A stretch of DNA of 64,000 bases from Paenibacillus oceani (GTDB taxonomy: Bacteria; Bacillota; Bacilli; Paenibacillales; NBRC-103111). The stretch lies in the NCBI RefSeq assembly GCF_014705615.1, contig NZ_JACXJA010000006.1, positions 1 through 64,000 on the forward strand, written 5' to 3'. Below, piece after piece: positions 1-9,192 of this stretch (position 1 is its first letter; each line of letters starts with the position of its first letter). The notes beneath the pieces were generated by a model, which ran no database searches, was not told where the DNA came from, and was given only the letters and a program-made list of their open reading frames with translations. Position numbers and translations under genes: made by a program.

Positions 1-96
1 GCGGCATCCCTTTTCATGTCGTTTGTGAGCAGTTCAAACTGGCTTAGCAAACTGTCTTTTTTTGTATCCGTTTTTGCTCATTTATAGTTACAAATA

Positions 97-1722
97 TCAT
101 CCGTTGGACGGTTTGCGGTTTTTCACGAATTTGCGCAATACTTTTTGCAGCGGTCCGGGGAATCGGGCGGCATCCTCAGCGGTTACCACTTTGGTTAGCG
201 CCAACAGCGCCGCGTAGGCCGCCAGAACGACGATGCCTACGATCGCTCCGCCTATCATCGCGCTCATCCGGTATCCGAAAGGCTGGACATAAGCGTGGAC
301 CAGTTGCTCCAGCCCGAAGCCAGCTGCCACTACGATCAGGGTCGTCAGCAGCAGACCGTACCATTTCCGTCCGAGAATCGTATAATCGACATGTCTGCGC
401 AATACGACGAGGTTCAACTGGGTCATCACGATGAAACATAAGGCCGTAGCCGTGATGATTCCGTATATGCCGAATACCGGGGCGAGCAGGTAGCTGCACG
501 CCAGCTTGACGACGATGCCGATCCCGACATGGACGATAAGCGGCCGCATCTGCCCAATGCCCATCAGCACGGCGCCGGATGTCTGCATGACGATCTGGAA
601 GATCGCGCTCGCGGTCAGCAGGATAATAATCCCGGTTCCTTCATCGTTTCCGAACATGAAGATGTTGATCGGACGCGCCGCCGCACAGATCGCCAGCACG
701 AGCGGAAGCCCGGTCAGCACGGAAATGTACAGCGCTTTGGACGCCTGGGCGTTCACGGTCGTTTGCTCTTTTTTGGCGAAAGCCGCCGAGATGACCGGGA
801 CGGTCGACTGGCTGAGCGCGATCGCGAGAATGATCGGGATGCCCGCTAAAGACTGGGCTCGTCCGCCCAGTACGCCGAGCGCGTCTTTCGCCGCTTCGTA
901 GGCCAGATCCGGCTGCAGCAGCCCGATCGTGATCGTCGAATCGATTGCGTTAATGAGCGGAACGGCCAGAGAGAACAGCACGATCGGCACTGACAGCTTG
1001 AATATTCGCGCATAAATGTCGCCGTAGCCGAGCGGAGCGGCCGACGGGGTGCGGTTGCCCACTTCCCCGCTCTTGCGGTCTTCGCCTCTCAGCTTCATCG
1101 CATAATACAGCATGACCAGTACGGCTCCGACGCTTCCGGCTACGCCGCCGAACGAAGCGCCGGCAACGGCCCATACGTGGCCCCAGCCGATCTGGAGCAG
1201 CAGGAAGGCAAGACCGATCGCTGCAGCAAGCCGGACGATCTGCTCGACGATTTGCGATAAGCCGTTCGGCGCCATCCGCTGCCGTCCCTGGAAGTACCCG
1301 CGCATAATCGCAATCAGCGGAAACAGCAGCAGCGCCGGCGCCAGCGCGCGGATCGCCAGCGAGGCGTCGGGGTCTTTGGCCATATGCTGCGCATAATAAG
1401 GAGCGGCGGCGAACAGCAGCACCGTCATGACAGCTCCCGCGATGAGCGCGAATAAGATAGCGGCGCGGTATATGCGCCCGGCCTCTTCGTATTGCCCCAG
1501 CGCGGTCCGCTCGGACACCAGCTTGCTGAGCGCGCTCGGGATGCCGGCCGTCGCAACGACAAGCAGCATCATGTAAATGTTGAAGGCGATCGAATACGTC
1601 GCCATCCCGGCATCGTCCAGCAAATAAACGAGCGGAATGCGCTGCACGGCTCCAAGCACCCGGGCGACCAATGCCGCGACCGCCAAAATAATCGTACCTT
1701 TAATGAGCGAATCTTTGGACAA
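97..1722 (-). CDS. SpoVB/MurJ-like polysaccharide or lipid II flippase (MATE/MOP superfamily)
   Basis: Integral membrane protein of the oligosaccharide flippase (MviN/SpoVB/YtgP) group, expected to flip lipid-linked cell-wall or polysaccharide precursors across the cytoplasmic membrane. About 541 residues from the chosen start, made almost entirely of hydrophobic segments. The N-terminal KGTIILAVAALVARVLG and the following RIPLVYLLDDAGMATYSIAF match the family opening. The frame stays open up to 1863, but I prefer the TTG at 1722. It gives the family's usual length, has an AGAAGG-type site upstream, and a TATAAT (1771-1776, minus strand) lies just before it. ATG 1818, with GGAG upstream, is the alternative. 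The gene is monocistronic as far as can be seen. B. subtilis has several paralogues (SpoVB, YtgP/MurJ, YabM) and sequence alone does not tell me which this is. Confidence 0.85.
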   Translation of the reverse strand: MSKDSLIKGTIILAVAALVARVLGAVQRIPLVYLLDDAGMATYSIAFNIYMMLLVVATAGIPSALSKLVSERTALGQYEEAGRIYRAAILFALIAGAVMTVLLFAAAPYYAQHMAKDPDASLAIRALAPALLLFPLIAIMRGYFQGRQRMAPNGLSQIVEQIVRLAAAIGLAFLLLQIGWGHVWAVAGASFGGVAGSVGAVLVMLYYAMKLRGEDRKSGEVGNRTPSAAPLGYGDIYARIFKLSVPIVLFSLAVPLINAIDSTITIGLLQPDLAYEAAKDALGVLGGRAQSLAGIPIILAIALSQSTVPVISAAFAKKEQTTVNAQASKALYISVLTGLPLVLAICAAARPINIFMFGNDEGTGIIILLTASAIFQIVMQTSGAVLMGIGQMRPLIVHVGIGIVVKLACSYLLAPVFGIYGIITATALCFIVMTQLNLVVLRRHVDYTILGRKWYGLLLTTLIVVAAGFGLEQLVHAYVQPFGYRMSAMIGGAIVGIVVLAAYAALLALTKVVTAEDAARFPGPLQKVLRKFVKNRKPSNG

Positions 1723-1770
1723 AGAACTCTTACCTTCTTCCGTATCGTAATGAATAGAGACAACGGAATC

Positions 1771-1776
1771 ATTATA
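1771..1776 (-). promoter_or_regulatory. -10-like hexamer upstream of the flippase gene
   Basis: A perfect TATAAT on the minus strand about 50 bp before the TTG at 1722. No good -35 is visible at the usual spacing, so this is only supporting evidence for the downstream start. Confidence 0.3.
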
Positions 1777-1998
1777 CACCGATTCGGATGCAATCTCACC
1801 CGTCGCTGCGGAAAACATCGCTTCGCTCCGGTGTTTGGCTGGTGTTGACACCGGCATCGGCAACGTTTATGGTTGGGGGTAGACAGGATGCGCAGACGAG
1901 ATGATGGGCGGCGGACACGATGCCGGTCATACGAATCGGCAACAGCCAATAGCCGGCCGCCTTAGCATGACCATACGAAAAGAAGCAGGTGGGATTCC

Positions 1999-3072
1999 AT
2001 GGAACGGGATACATTGGAACTGTTTAAGACGCTAACTGAGCTGCCGGGAGCTCCCGGCTTCGAAGACGAGGTGCGCCGGTTTCTTCGTTCTCAGCTGGAA
2101 CCGATCACGAACGAAATTGTGACCGACGGCCTCGGCAGTTTGTTCGGCGTTATGCGCGGCGATCCGGACGGACCGGTCGTTATGGTGAGCGGCCATATGG
2201 ACGAGGTCGGCTTTATTGTAACGGCGATCCAGGATAACGGCATGATCCGCTTTCAGCCGCTCGGAGGCTGGTGGAATCAGGTCATTCTGGCGCAGCGCGT
2301 ACATATTTGTGCGAAAAATGGGCCGGTTACCGGCGTAGTCGGGTCGATCCCCCGCCACTTTCTCAGCGAAGCCGACCGAAGCCGGCCGGTCGATTTCCCG
2401 GCGATGTTTATCGACGTCGGCGCGGATAACCGGGAACAAGTGCTCGCGATGGGCATTCGGCCGGGACTGCCGATCGTCCCGATCTGCCCGTTCACTCCGC
2501 TCGGCGACGGGAAGAAGCTGCTCGCCAAAGCGTGGGACAACCGTTTCGGCGTAGGACTGGCCATCGAGCTGGCCCGGGAGCTGCAAGGCAAGCGGCATCC
2601 GAACGTGCTGTATACGGGTGCTACCGTGCAGGAAGAAGTGGGCATGCGGGGAGCCCAAACCGCGGTGAATCTCATCAAGCCGGATATCAGCTACGTGCTG
2701 GAGGCCGGACCGGCCAGCGACGTCAGCGGGGATAAGCTGGCGTTTGGACAGCTTGGACGCGGAGCGGCGGTACGCATTCTGGACAGCGCGATCGTCACGA
2801 ACCGGACGCTCGTCGAGTTTATTATCGATACGGCCGAGACGAACCGGATTCCTTACCAGTACTACATCTCGCCAGGAGCGACCGATGCGGGCAAAATCCA
2901 CCTGAGCGGTACCGGGGTGCCCGCCGCCGTAGTCGGTGTCGCCGCGCGTTATATCCATACGGCGGCCACGATGATTCATACGGACGATTACGACGCGGCC
3001 AAGGAGCTGATCGTCAAGCTGGTGCAGGCGACGGACCGCACTACGGTCGATACGATTACCGCTTTTGCCTAG
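1999..3072 (+). CDS. M42 family metallopeptidase (glutamyl aminopeptidase-like)
   Basis: Cytosolic dinuclear zinc/cobalt aminopeptidase of family M42, 357 residues, the usual length. Expected metal ligands and catalytic residues are visible: H and D in [10 protein letters not shown] (residues about 67-76), D in WDNRFG (about 180), the EE pair in VQEEVGMRG (about 214-222), D in the following EAGPASD context, and the C-terminal H of MIHTDD. The start is supported by GCAGGTGG about 7 nt upstream. It is the only plus-strand gene in the first 12 kb and is divergent from the flippase. Likely role is turnover of small peptides. Relatives include PepA- and FrvX-type proteins once called endoglucanases, and I cannot choose a specific substrate. 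Confidence 0.9.
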   Translation: MERDTLELFKTLTELPGAPGFEDEVRRFLRSQLEPITNEIVTDGLGSLFGVMRGDPDGPVVMVSGHMDEVGFIVTAIQDNGMIRFQPLGGWWNQVILAQRVHICAKNGPVTGVVGSIPRHFLSEADRSRPVDFPAMFIDVGADNREQVLAMGIRPGLPIVPICPFTPLGDGKKLLAKAWDNRFGVGLAIELARELQGKRHPNVLYTGATVQEEVGMRGAQTAVNLIKPDISYVLEAGPASDVSGDKLAFGQLGRGAAVRILDSAIVTNRTLVEFIIDTAETNRIPYQYYISPGATDAGKIHLSGTGVPAAVVGVAARYIHTAATMIHTDDYDAAKELIVKLVQATDRTTVDTITAFA

Positions 3073-3525
3073 CAACGGCCCCGCCTGTCCAGGAGTACAA
3101 GGCGGCGGATCTGGTGGTTCAAGCATCTACTATGTCTATTGCGTCTAGCATATCGAGCTCGCTCAGTCGTGTCCGGCATGTCTAGATCTCCCGGCACGCC
3201 CAGTCATGTCCAACATCTCTACCGCGTCGGCACCATAGAAGCGGTTTGTACCTCTTATTTGTCAGTCTGCATCCTGCTGCCGGGAGATAAGAGCGATTTG
3301 TACCTCCTATTCGGGTCGTTTTGGCGGAAATTCTTCATTAGGGCCAGTTTAAGAGCTGCAAACCGCTCTTATTTCCGCAACAACTCCGATTTCTAACGAA
3401 ATAAGGGGTGCAAATCGCTCTTAATCTCCTTCTGTCGGCCGCAGTTGGCGCGACGGCTCGAATACCGGCTGCTGCCAACGGTTTGCTATGCCGCTGGAGT
3501 TGGCTTCTTTAAAAAGAACCGTCAA
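3073..3525. other. Non-coding stretch with short hairpin-type dispersed repeats
   Basis: No credible gene. It contains several copies of an AAGAGC...GCTCTT-type inverted motif; the best is 3351-3375 (AAGAGCTGCAAACCGCTCTT). Others are near 3289 (ataagagcgatttgtacctc) and 3404 (aaggggtgcaaatcgctctt). Similar units recur at 17.3-17.4 kb and 27.45 kb. Confidence 0.6.
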
Positions 3526-3573
3526 AAGACCGCAGGCGTTCCGGAATCTACTTTCCGGATGCCTTGCGGTCTT
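3526..3573 (-). terminator. Bidirectional-looking intrinsic terminator after pepV
   Basis: Long imperfect hairpin with arms AAGACCGCAGGC.../...GCCTTGCGGTCTT, followed on the minus strand by T-rich sequence (GGTCTTTTGACGGTTCTTTTT). It lies about 40 bp beyond the dipeptidase stop codon. Confidence 0.7.
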
Positions 3574-3611
3574 ATCGTTTTTACAGCTGGCTCTACATGC
3601 CACGCTTCCAC

Positions 3612-5060
3612 TTACTCCTGAGCGATCTCGTACAGCCCCTGGTAACAAATATCGGCGTGACGCATCAGGTCCTCGATGACGACGAACTCGTCGGCCGCAT
3701 GGATATTGTTATTCACCCCGCCGCGCAGTCCGGCGCCGAACGCCACTCCGTTATTGCGAAGCTTGCGGGCGTATGTGCCGGCACCCATACGCAGCAGCTC
3801 CGCCTTTTCGCCGGTTACCCGTTCGTAGGCGCGGCTCAAGCGGCGGATCACCTCATGATCCGGGTTCACATAGACCGGATGCAGATGGCGGATGACATCG
3901 GTCTCCAGTCCGTAAGAACCGGCCAGCTCCGTAACCGTCTCGATCACACGCTCGCCGCTGTGGGTTACCGGGTAACGGATGCTCACTACCGTCACAATCC
4001 GGTCCTCCTCGGTCGTCACCTGCTTCACATATACGACGAGCTTGCCCGACACGTCGTCCTCGCAGGAGATGCCCAGCGACGCACCGTTGGATTCCAGTCC
4101 GATCCGTTCCTGTAAAAAGCGCAGCAGGCCGTCCATATTCGTCCTGCAATTCGCCGTGCGCATGGCCGCCATCAGGTTCACGACGGCATTCGCCGTCCCG
4201 GTTTCGGCTTCCTGAACCGGCTGACTTCCGGATTGAATACGAAGCCGGTCGCCCCCTTCCCCATCCCATGCCGCCGTTATGTTCGGCATGCCGGAGACGG
4301 CTTCCCGAATCCGGCCAAGCTCCTTCCGGCCTTCCTCGTCCTCAGCGCCAAGCACAATACCGCTTTCCTTCGGAATAAGCGCGATGGGAATGCCACCGCT
4401 AAAAGAGAGCACGGCCACCCGGCTTCCCGCAGCCAGATCGACCTCGGTACGCATCCACCGGAAAGCGACGAGCATGTTGCCCAGCTCCACGTTGTAGATC
4501 GGATACCCGGCGTCCGGGGCGAAGGCAAGGCTTGGCAGCGGCTCCTTGGCAAAATAATAATCCAAGTCCTTCATCCCGCTCTCCTCGTTCGTTCCGAAAA
4601 TAACCCGGACCCGTTTACGGGGCACATATCCGGAATCCTTCAGCGCCTTCAGCGCGTACAGCGCGACCACAGCAGGCCCTTTATCGTCCGCGGCCCCGCG
4701 CCCGTATATGCGCCCGTCCGCGACCGTGCCTCCGAACGGGTCGTAGTTCCATCCGTCCCCCTCGTGGACCGTATCCAGGTGAACCAGGACGGCCGCAATC
4801 TCTTCCCCCGCGCCGTATTCCGCGTGACCGGCGTAGCCGTCGGTATGGCTGACCGCAAATCCCATCGATTCGGCCAGCTTCAGCATATAGTCGAGCGCGC
4901 GCCAGTTCCCCTCACCGAACGGCTTGCCCGGCAGCTCCGGCTCCTTGACGCTGCGGATTCGGATCAGCTCGCACGTATGCCGCACAATGTCATCCTTATA
5001 CCGGCTCATGGGGCCGGTATAAACGGGGACGGGCACACTCCCGTTCGTATCATTCATCAT
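3612..5060 (-). CDS. pepV: PepV-type dipeptidase (M20 family, Sapep subgroup)
   Basis: Zinc dipeptidase of peptidase family M20, 482 residues, slightly longer than the typical 465-470. Family motifs are clear: VHLDTVHEGDGW (first zinc His and catalytic Asp, about residue 93), GRGAADDKGP (bridging Asp, about 125), GTNEESG (catalytic and zinc Glu, about 160), and a late NNIHAADEF His (about 456). The start ATG has GGAGG 6 nt upstream. It follows the PhyH-type dioxygenase by only 34 bp on the same strand, so it may be the last gene of the preceding run, though its function is general peptide turnover. A hairpin terminator follows. Confidence 0.9.
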   Translation of the reverse strand: MMNDTNGSVPVPVYTGPMSRYKDDIVRHTCELIRIRSVKEPELPGKPFGEGNWRALDYMLKLAESMGFAVSHTDGYAGHAEYGAGEEIAAVLVHLDTVHEGDGWNYDPFGGTVADGRIYGRGAADDKGPAVVALYALKALKDSGYVPRKRVRVIFGTNEESGMKDLDYYFAKEPLPSLAFAPDAGYPIYNVELGNMLVAFRWMRTEVDLAAGSRVAVLSFSGGIPIALIPKESGIVLGAEDEEGRKELGRIREAVSGMPNITAAWDGEGGDRLRIQSGSQPVQEAETGTANAVVNLMAAMRTANCRTNMDGLLRFLQERIGLESNGASLGISCEDDVSGKLVVYVKQVTTEEDRIVTVVSIRYPVTHSGERVIETVTELAGSYGLETDVIRHLHPVYVNPDHEVIRRLSRAYERVTGEKAELLRMGAGTYARKLRNNGVAFGAGLRGGVNNNIHAADEFVVIEDLMRHADICYQGLYEIAQE

Positions 5061-5094
5061 CGGTATCCTCCGTGAAAGTAGTCGGTTGCCGTTC

Positions 5095-5886
5095 CTATTT
5101 GGCCAGCACCGGGAACAAACGGCCGCGAATCGGCTGATCCGCCGTCAACGCCTCGCCGTTCGTGACCGGATGGCCTTTACCGCTATAGGTCGTGCCGTCC
5201 GGCATATAAATAATCGCCAAAACGCGGCGGGGTGCGTCGGTCTGGTTCGAATGCGCGTAATGAAACGTCAGGCCGTCATGGAACGTGCAGCTTCCGGCCT
5301 TCATCCGGACGATGACCGGCTGTTTCGCGGCAATCTCGGGATCTTCCACATATTCCTTGATATCCTGCGGATTGATGAAATCGATTCCTTTCAGCTTGCC
5401 GGCTTTTTGCGAGCCGGGAACGAACATCATGCAGCCGTTGCGCTCATCCACATCGTCCAAAGTAATCCAGATCGACAGCGAGCCTTTCTCGTTCATCGGC
5501 CAATACGGCATATCCTGATGCCACGGCGTCGGCTTGGAATCGCCCGGCATTTTGTACAGCGCATGGTCATGGAACAGCCGGATCGCGGACGCCCCCGTCA
5601 GTTGCTTGGCCAGCCCGGCAAAGCGCGGATGGAGCACGTATTTGGCCATACCGCCGTGATCGCGCCACGTGTTCACCTTCTGGTTCAAGACGCGGTAATA
5701 TGCTCCGCCCTCTTTGTCCGTAGAAAACGAATTGTCTTGATCGGCCTGCATCGCTTCACCCAAATACTCGCGCAATTCCTCAAGCTCCTCTGCGTTCAGC
5801 ACGCCGTCCACCTGGACAAAGCCGTTCTCCCTGTAGAAACGGATCTGTTCGTCCGTCAGTATCGTCTGTTCCATCGTTGTACTCAT
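5095..5886 (-). CDS. Phytanoyl-CoA dioxygenase (PhyH) family Fe(II)/2-oxoglutarate oxygenase
   Basis: About 263 residues. It has the PhyH jelly-roll signature: WHQDMPYWP gives the H-x-D iron ligands (about residue 127), HDGLTFHYAHSNQTDAPRR gives the distal His and the 2-oxoglutarate-binding Arg (about 206-224), and a leading LTDEQIRFYRENGFVQVDGVL. Family members hydroxylate small molecules, ectoine and phytanoyl-CoA being known examples; the substrate here is unknown. The frame extends upstream to 6003, but ATG 5886 is preceded by GAAGGGGAG and begins exactly where family alignments begin. It sits 270 bp after the SDR gene and 34 bp before pepV, and may be part of the GntR-linked catabolic run. 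Confidence 0.88.
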   Translation of the reverse strand: MSTTMEQTILTDEQIRFYRENGFVQVDGVLNAEELEELREYLGEAMQADQDNSFSTDKEGGAYYRVLNQKVNTWRDHGGMAKYVLHPRFAGLAKQLTGASAIRLFHDHALYKMPGDSKPTPWHQDMPYWPMNEKGSLSIWITLDDVDERNGCMMFVPGSQKAGKLKGIDFINPQDIKEYVEDPEIAAKQPVIVRMKAGSCTFHDGLTFHYAHSNQTDAPRRVLAIIYMPDGTTYSGKGHPVTNGEALTADQPIRGRLFPVLAK

Positions 5887-6156
5887 ATGACGTCTCCCCT
5901 TCGAAAGGAATGGATTCTGTTCGGTTACGACTTTATTGTAAGGGGAGAGCCGGCATACGGACTTGGTCGATTTCACGCAAAATAGGGTGTATCCGATTCG
6001 CATCGGTCACCCTGGGTATAAGCTGCAACGCGCGGAAAACATCCCTTTGGACGAAAAATGATTTCCGCCGTGTTCCGGTACCAATTATATATGTTTCACG
6101 AATGAAAAAAACGTCCATTCCGATTCAGCTCCACTATAGAAGCTTTGGCTGGCTCC

Positions 6157-6957
6157 CTACCAGTTGCTCCAGCCTCCGTCTACAATCAAATTGTGGCCGG
6201 TCACATAGCGGGATGCATCAGAAGCGAGATAAACGATAGCCCCTTTAATGTCCGTCTCGTTCGCCATCCTTCCGAGCGGCGTGCGTTCGACATAATTTCG
6301 CACGAATTCCTCCACCCGAATCTCGCGATCCGTGCCTACCGGATTGTAGCCGCCCGGACTGATGCAATTGACGCGGATACCGTATTTTCCGTAATAGTTG
6401 GCCAGCCACTTCGTCATCCCGACCATCCCCCACTTCGCATACGTATACTCGATCCCGCTCGTCATGCCGGTTTCGCCGTATACTGGAAAATGGGGTCCCA
6501 GAACGCCCTGGATGGACGCGATGTTAATGATCGTTCCGCCGCCCTGCTCCCGCATCCGGGCAACGACCGCTTGGGTCAGCAGCATCAGCCCGAGCCCGTT
6601 CACGCGCTGCGCTTCCGTCCAGCCTTCGGAGGTCGTCTGCTCGATATCGGCGAGCCCGGTCCGGGACACCGAATTGTTGATCAGAACGTCGATCCTCCCG
6701 TGCCGGTCCGCCGTCTCCGCCGTGAAGGAGCCGATGCTGATCTCGTCGGCCATATCAAGCCGCATTCCCTCGGCGCGATACCCCCGCCCGCGAAGCTTGG
6801 CCGCTTCCTCCTCGCACCGCTCCCTGCTTCGGGAAGCGATCAGCACAGTCGCCCCCGCCTCGCAGAGCGCTTCCGAGATGGAGGCGCCGTACAGACCGGC
6901 TCCCCCGGTTACGACCGCTACTTTGCCGCTTAATCCGAACATGTTCATTACGTCCAT
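6157..6957 (-). CDS. SDR family NAD(P)-dependent oxidoreductase
   Basis: Classical short-chain dehydrogenase/reductase, 266 residues. Rossmann motif TGGAGLYG (about residues 17-24), NNSVSR in the NNAG position (about 92), catalytic Ser in NIASIQG (about 145), YTYAK as the YxxxK motif (about 171-175) and the C-terminal IVDGGW all fit. NNSVS in place of NNAG is a small departure. The start ATG has AAGGGG upstream. It lies 39 bp after the DapA/NanA-type aldolase on the same strand. The likely role is oxidation of an alcohol or ketone intermediate in the catabolic run from 11 kb to 5 kb; the substrate is not predictable. Confidence 0.9.
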   Translation of the reverse strand: MDVMNMFGLSGKVAVVTGGAGLYGASISEALCEAGATVLIASRSRERCEEEAAKLRGRGYRAEGMRLDMADEISIGSFTAETADRHGRIDVLINNSVSRTGLADIEQTTSEGWTEAQRVNGLGLMLLTQAVVARMREQGGGTIINIASIQGVLGPHFPVYGETGMTSGIEYTYAKWGMVGMTKWLANYYGKYGIRVNCISPGGYNPVGTDREIRVEEFVRNYVERTPLGRMANETDIKGAIVYLASDASRYVTGHNLIVDGGWSNW

Positions 6958-6996
6958 TTCCCATCGCCCCTTAAATGGCTGTTTTCGCCGTTTCGA

Positions 6997-7926
6997 TTAT
7001 CCCTGGAGCTGGAGCTTCCCACACTCGCCCACAGCTTGCATAATCCGGTTGTACAGCTCGTCGAGCTGCCGTTCGTGCTCGCCGGTCACCTGTTCGAGCG
7101 GAGCTCTCACCCCGCCGCAATCGATGCCGCGCCGCTTGATAAGCTCCTTAAGCGCTCCGTAAATCGGCAGCTCCAGCATCCGGGTAATGATCTCGTTGAT
7201 CCGGACCTGCAGCGACAAGGCTTCCTCCAGCTTCCCGACCCGGATCTGACGCTCCAGCGCGACGAACAGCTCGGGCATCACCCCGTAGGTGCCGCCGATT
7301 CCGGCGTTTGCGCCCATCATTCTGCCGGCGAGATATTGTTCGTCCGGACCGTTGAATACGACGAACCGATCGCCGCCGACTGCTTTAAATTGCTGAAGCT
7401 CGTAGGTGGAGGACGTCGTAATTTTCACGCCGATTACTTTCGGGTTTTGCTTCATTTCTTGCAGTACAGAAGCGCTTAAGTGGAATCCGGTCGTCGACGG
7501 AATATGGTATATGATAAACGGCAGCTCCGTGCTGTCGATCATCGCGTTCCAATGCTGCTTGACGGCCTTGTCGCTCACCCGGTAATAAAACGGGGCGACC
7601 GACGACAAAGCGTCCGCTCCGGTCCGCTCGGCATGACGTGCCAGCTCCACGCTGTCCCTCGTATTCGCCGCTCCGATATGGGCGATAACGACCGCCTGGC
7701 CGCGCGCCTCCTCCATCACCGCCTCGAGCATCCGTTTGCGCTCCTCCACGCTTTGGATCAGCCCTTCTCCCGTACTGCCGCCTACGTATAGACCGCTTAC
7801 CCCTTTGTCGAGCAGAAAGCGGGTCAGCTTTTTCGCCGCCGATGGGTTCACTTCGCCGAACTCGTCGTAGCAGGAATTCATCGCTACAAATACGCCTTCA
7901 TATTTCGTCAAATCATAGGTGGACAT
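6997..7926 (-). CDS. DapA/NanA-type class I aldolase or lyase (dihydrodipicolinate synthase family)
   Basis: TIM-barrel Schiff-base aldolase, 309 residues. Family marks: YVGGSTGEG (GSTGEG pyruvate carboxylate-binding loop, about residues 47-55), IIYHIPSTTG (catalytic Tyr, about 138-147) and GVKITTSS (Schiff-base Lys, about 166). The TTGF context resembles N-acetylneuraminate lyase-type members more than true DapA. The start has AGGAGG 7 nt upstream. It cleaves or forms a C-C bond with pyruvate or a related 2-oxoacid. The gene is tightly packed between the SDR (39 bp) and the AspA/AstE-type deacylase (43 bp), consistent with a catabolic operon rather than lysine synthesis. Confidence 0.88.
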   Translation of the reverse strand: MSTYDLTKYEGVFVAMNSCYDEFGEVNPSAAKKLTRFLLDKGVSGLYVGGSTGEGLIQSVEERKRMLEAVMEEARGQAVVIAHIGAANTRDSVELARHAERTGADALSSVAPFYYRVSDKAVKQHWNAMIDSTELPFIIYHIPSTTGFHLSASVLQEMKQNPKVIGVKITTSSTYELQQFKAVGGDRFVVFNGPDEQYLAGRMMGANAGIGGTYGVMPELFVALERQIRVGKLEEALSLQVRINEIITRMLELPIYGALKELIKRRGIDCGGVRAPLEQVTGEHERQLDELYNRIMQAVGECGKLQLQG

Positions 7927-7969
7927 GGATTAACCTCCTAATAGGAACGGGCTGCCCGCCCTCCATCGT

Positions 7970-9073
7970 TTACTCCGGCGACACCGACGGTTCCGTCCCG
8001 GCAAGCATATATAGAGGATCGCCCGCCCGTACCGGCGGACTTCCCGCCAGCATCACGACCATCCCGCCGCGCGATGCCCGGACCTCCTGCAGCTCCAGGC
8101 CGTCGAGCCGGCATACGGCCCCGATTTTGTCCCCGGCGCGAACGATTGTATTTAATGAAATGGCAGGTATAAAAAAACCGTCCGCTCCGGCCGTCTCGGA
8201 GCCGTCGAAATTGCCGTCCCCGTAAATCCGCGTAGGCGGGCGCCGTCCGGCCTGCCTCGCTCCGGTAGGAGCCGGCACTTGAATTTGAACCGCCTGTTCC
8301 GTGTGAGCCCCGGCTTGATATCCGGTTTTGTCCGCTTCGTCCGTTTCGTCAGCCGACTCTCCAAGCATCCCCAGATGCCGCATCAGCCGGTACGCGCCGG
8401 CGTAAAACAGTTCCGCATCCTCGCGCCGGATTCGCCGTCCGCCGTAAGCTTCCGTATACAGCCAAGGCACGCCCAGCGACAGCGCCGACGACACGCTCCT
8501 TCCGGGAGCGATGTCCGTATGCGCCCACAGCAGCTCCGCGCCGAACGCCTCGGCCGCCGCCCGGCTGCGCCTGCCGGTCTCGGACGCTTCGTTCTCGTAA
8601 TAGCCGACGAGCGTGGATACGGCGTAATGCACTCCTCCGCTGTGCAGATCGAGCAGGAAGTCAGCTTGAGCAATAAAACGGTGATGCAATTGATAAGCAA
8701 GCCGCTCCGTCGGAGTGCCGTGCGGATTGCCGGGAAAAGCCCGCGCCATATTGACGCCGTCCTCCGGCGTGATCCGCGTGCCTCCCCGGTACGCAAGCAG
8801 ATTGGCGGCAGGAATCATAATGACTGACCCGGCAAGGTGTCCCGGTCGTAAGCTGCGGTATAACCGCAGCACCGTCTCCACGCCCTCGTATTCGTCTCCG
8901 TGAACGGCAGCCAGCACGAGCAGAACCGGCCCCGCCTCCGCTCCGTCCACTTGCAGCACCGGGAGCGCCAGCGGCTCGTCCAAGCCGATGTCTACCATAC
9001 ATTCCAGGTAACGCTTCGCCCCCCGGCAAACCGCCTTCGCTTCATAGTGCTGAAGCTCCATCCGAATCGTCAT
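7970..9073 (-). CDS. Succinylglutamate desuccinylase/aspartoacylase family hydrolase
   Basis: Zinc-dependent N-acyl hydrolase of the AspA/AstE (M14-related) family, about 367 residues. Zinc ligands appear in AAVHGDEYEG (H and E, about residues 53-62) and LDLHSGG (second His, about 141). The C-terminal part carries the biotinyl-like beta-barrel extension common in this family. The frame opens at 9196, but ATG 9073 has AGAGGGG upstream and begins at MTIRMELQHYEAK, where homologous proteins start. It probably removes an N-acyl group from an amino-acid-like substrate. It lies 43 bp before the aldolase and 119 bp after the metallo-hydrolase. Ectoine catabolism uses a deacylase of this family (DoeB), but the other Doe genes are not here. 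Confidence 0.85.
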   Translation of the reverse strand: MTIRMELQHYEAKAVCRGAKRYLECMVDIGLDEPLALPVLQVDGAEAGPVLLVLAAVHGDEYEGVETVLRLYRSLRPGHLAGSVIMIPAANLLAYRGGTRITPEDGVNMARAFPGNPHGTPTERLAYQLHHRFIAQADFLLDLHSGGVHYAVSTLVGYYENEASETGRRSRAAAEAFGAELLWAHTDIAPGRSVSSALSLGVPWLYTEAYGGRRIRREDAELFYAGAYRLMRHLGMLGESADETDEADKTGYQAGAHTEQAVQIQVPAPTGARQAGRRPPTRIYGDGNFDGSETAGADGFFIPAISLNTIVRAGDKIGAVCRLDGLELQEVRASRGGMVVMLAGSPPVRAGDPLYMLAGTEPSVSPE

Positions 9074-9192
9074 CGGTCTTATCCCCTCTTCTGCGTTCAT
9101 TCGTAATTTTGAGGCACAGCTGCCAAGGCAACGTAACTTCCTTATGCGGCGCACCGTACCGAGGGACTCCGGCCGACGCTTCACACGCCGCC

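Noticed and set aside
1-87. Possible short minus-strand frame at the window edge (TDTKKDSLLSQFELLTNDMK)
   Set aside because: It looks protein-like but has no start codon in frame within the window, and the ATG upstream of it is in another frame across seven A's. Too short to call.
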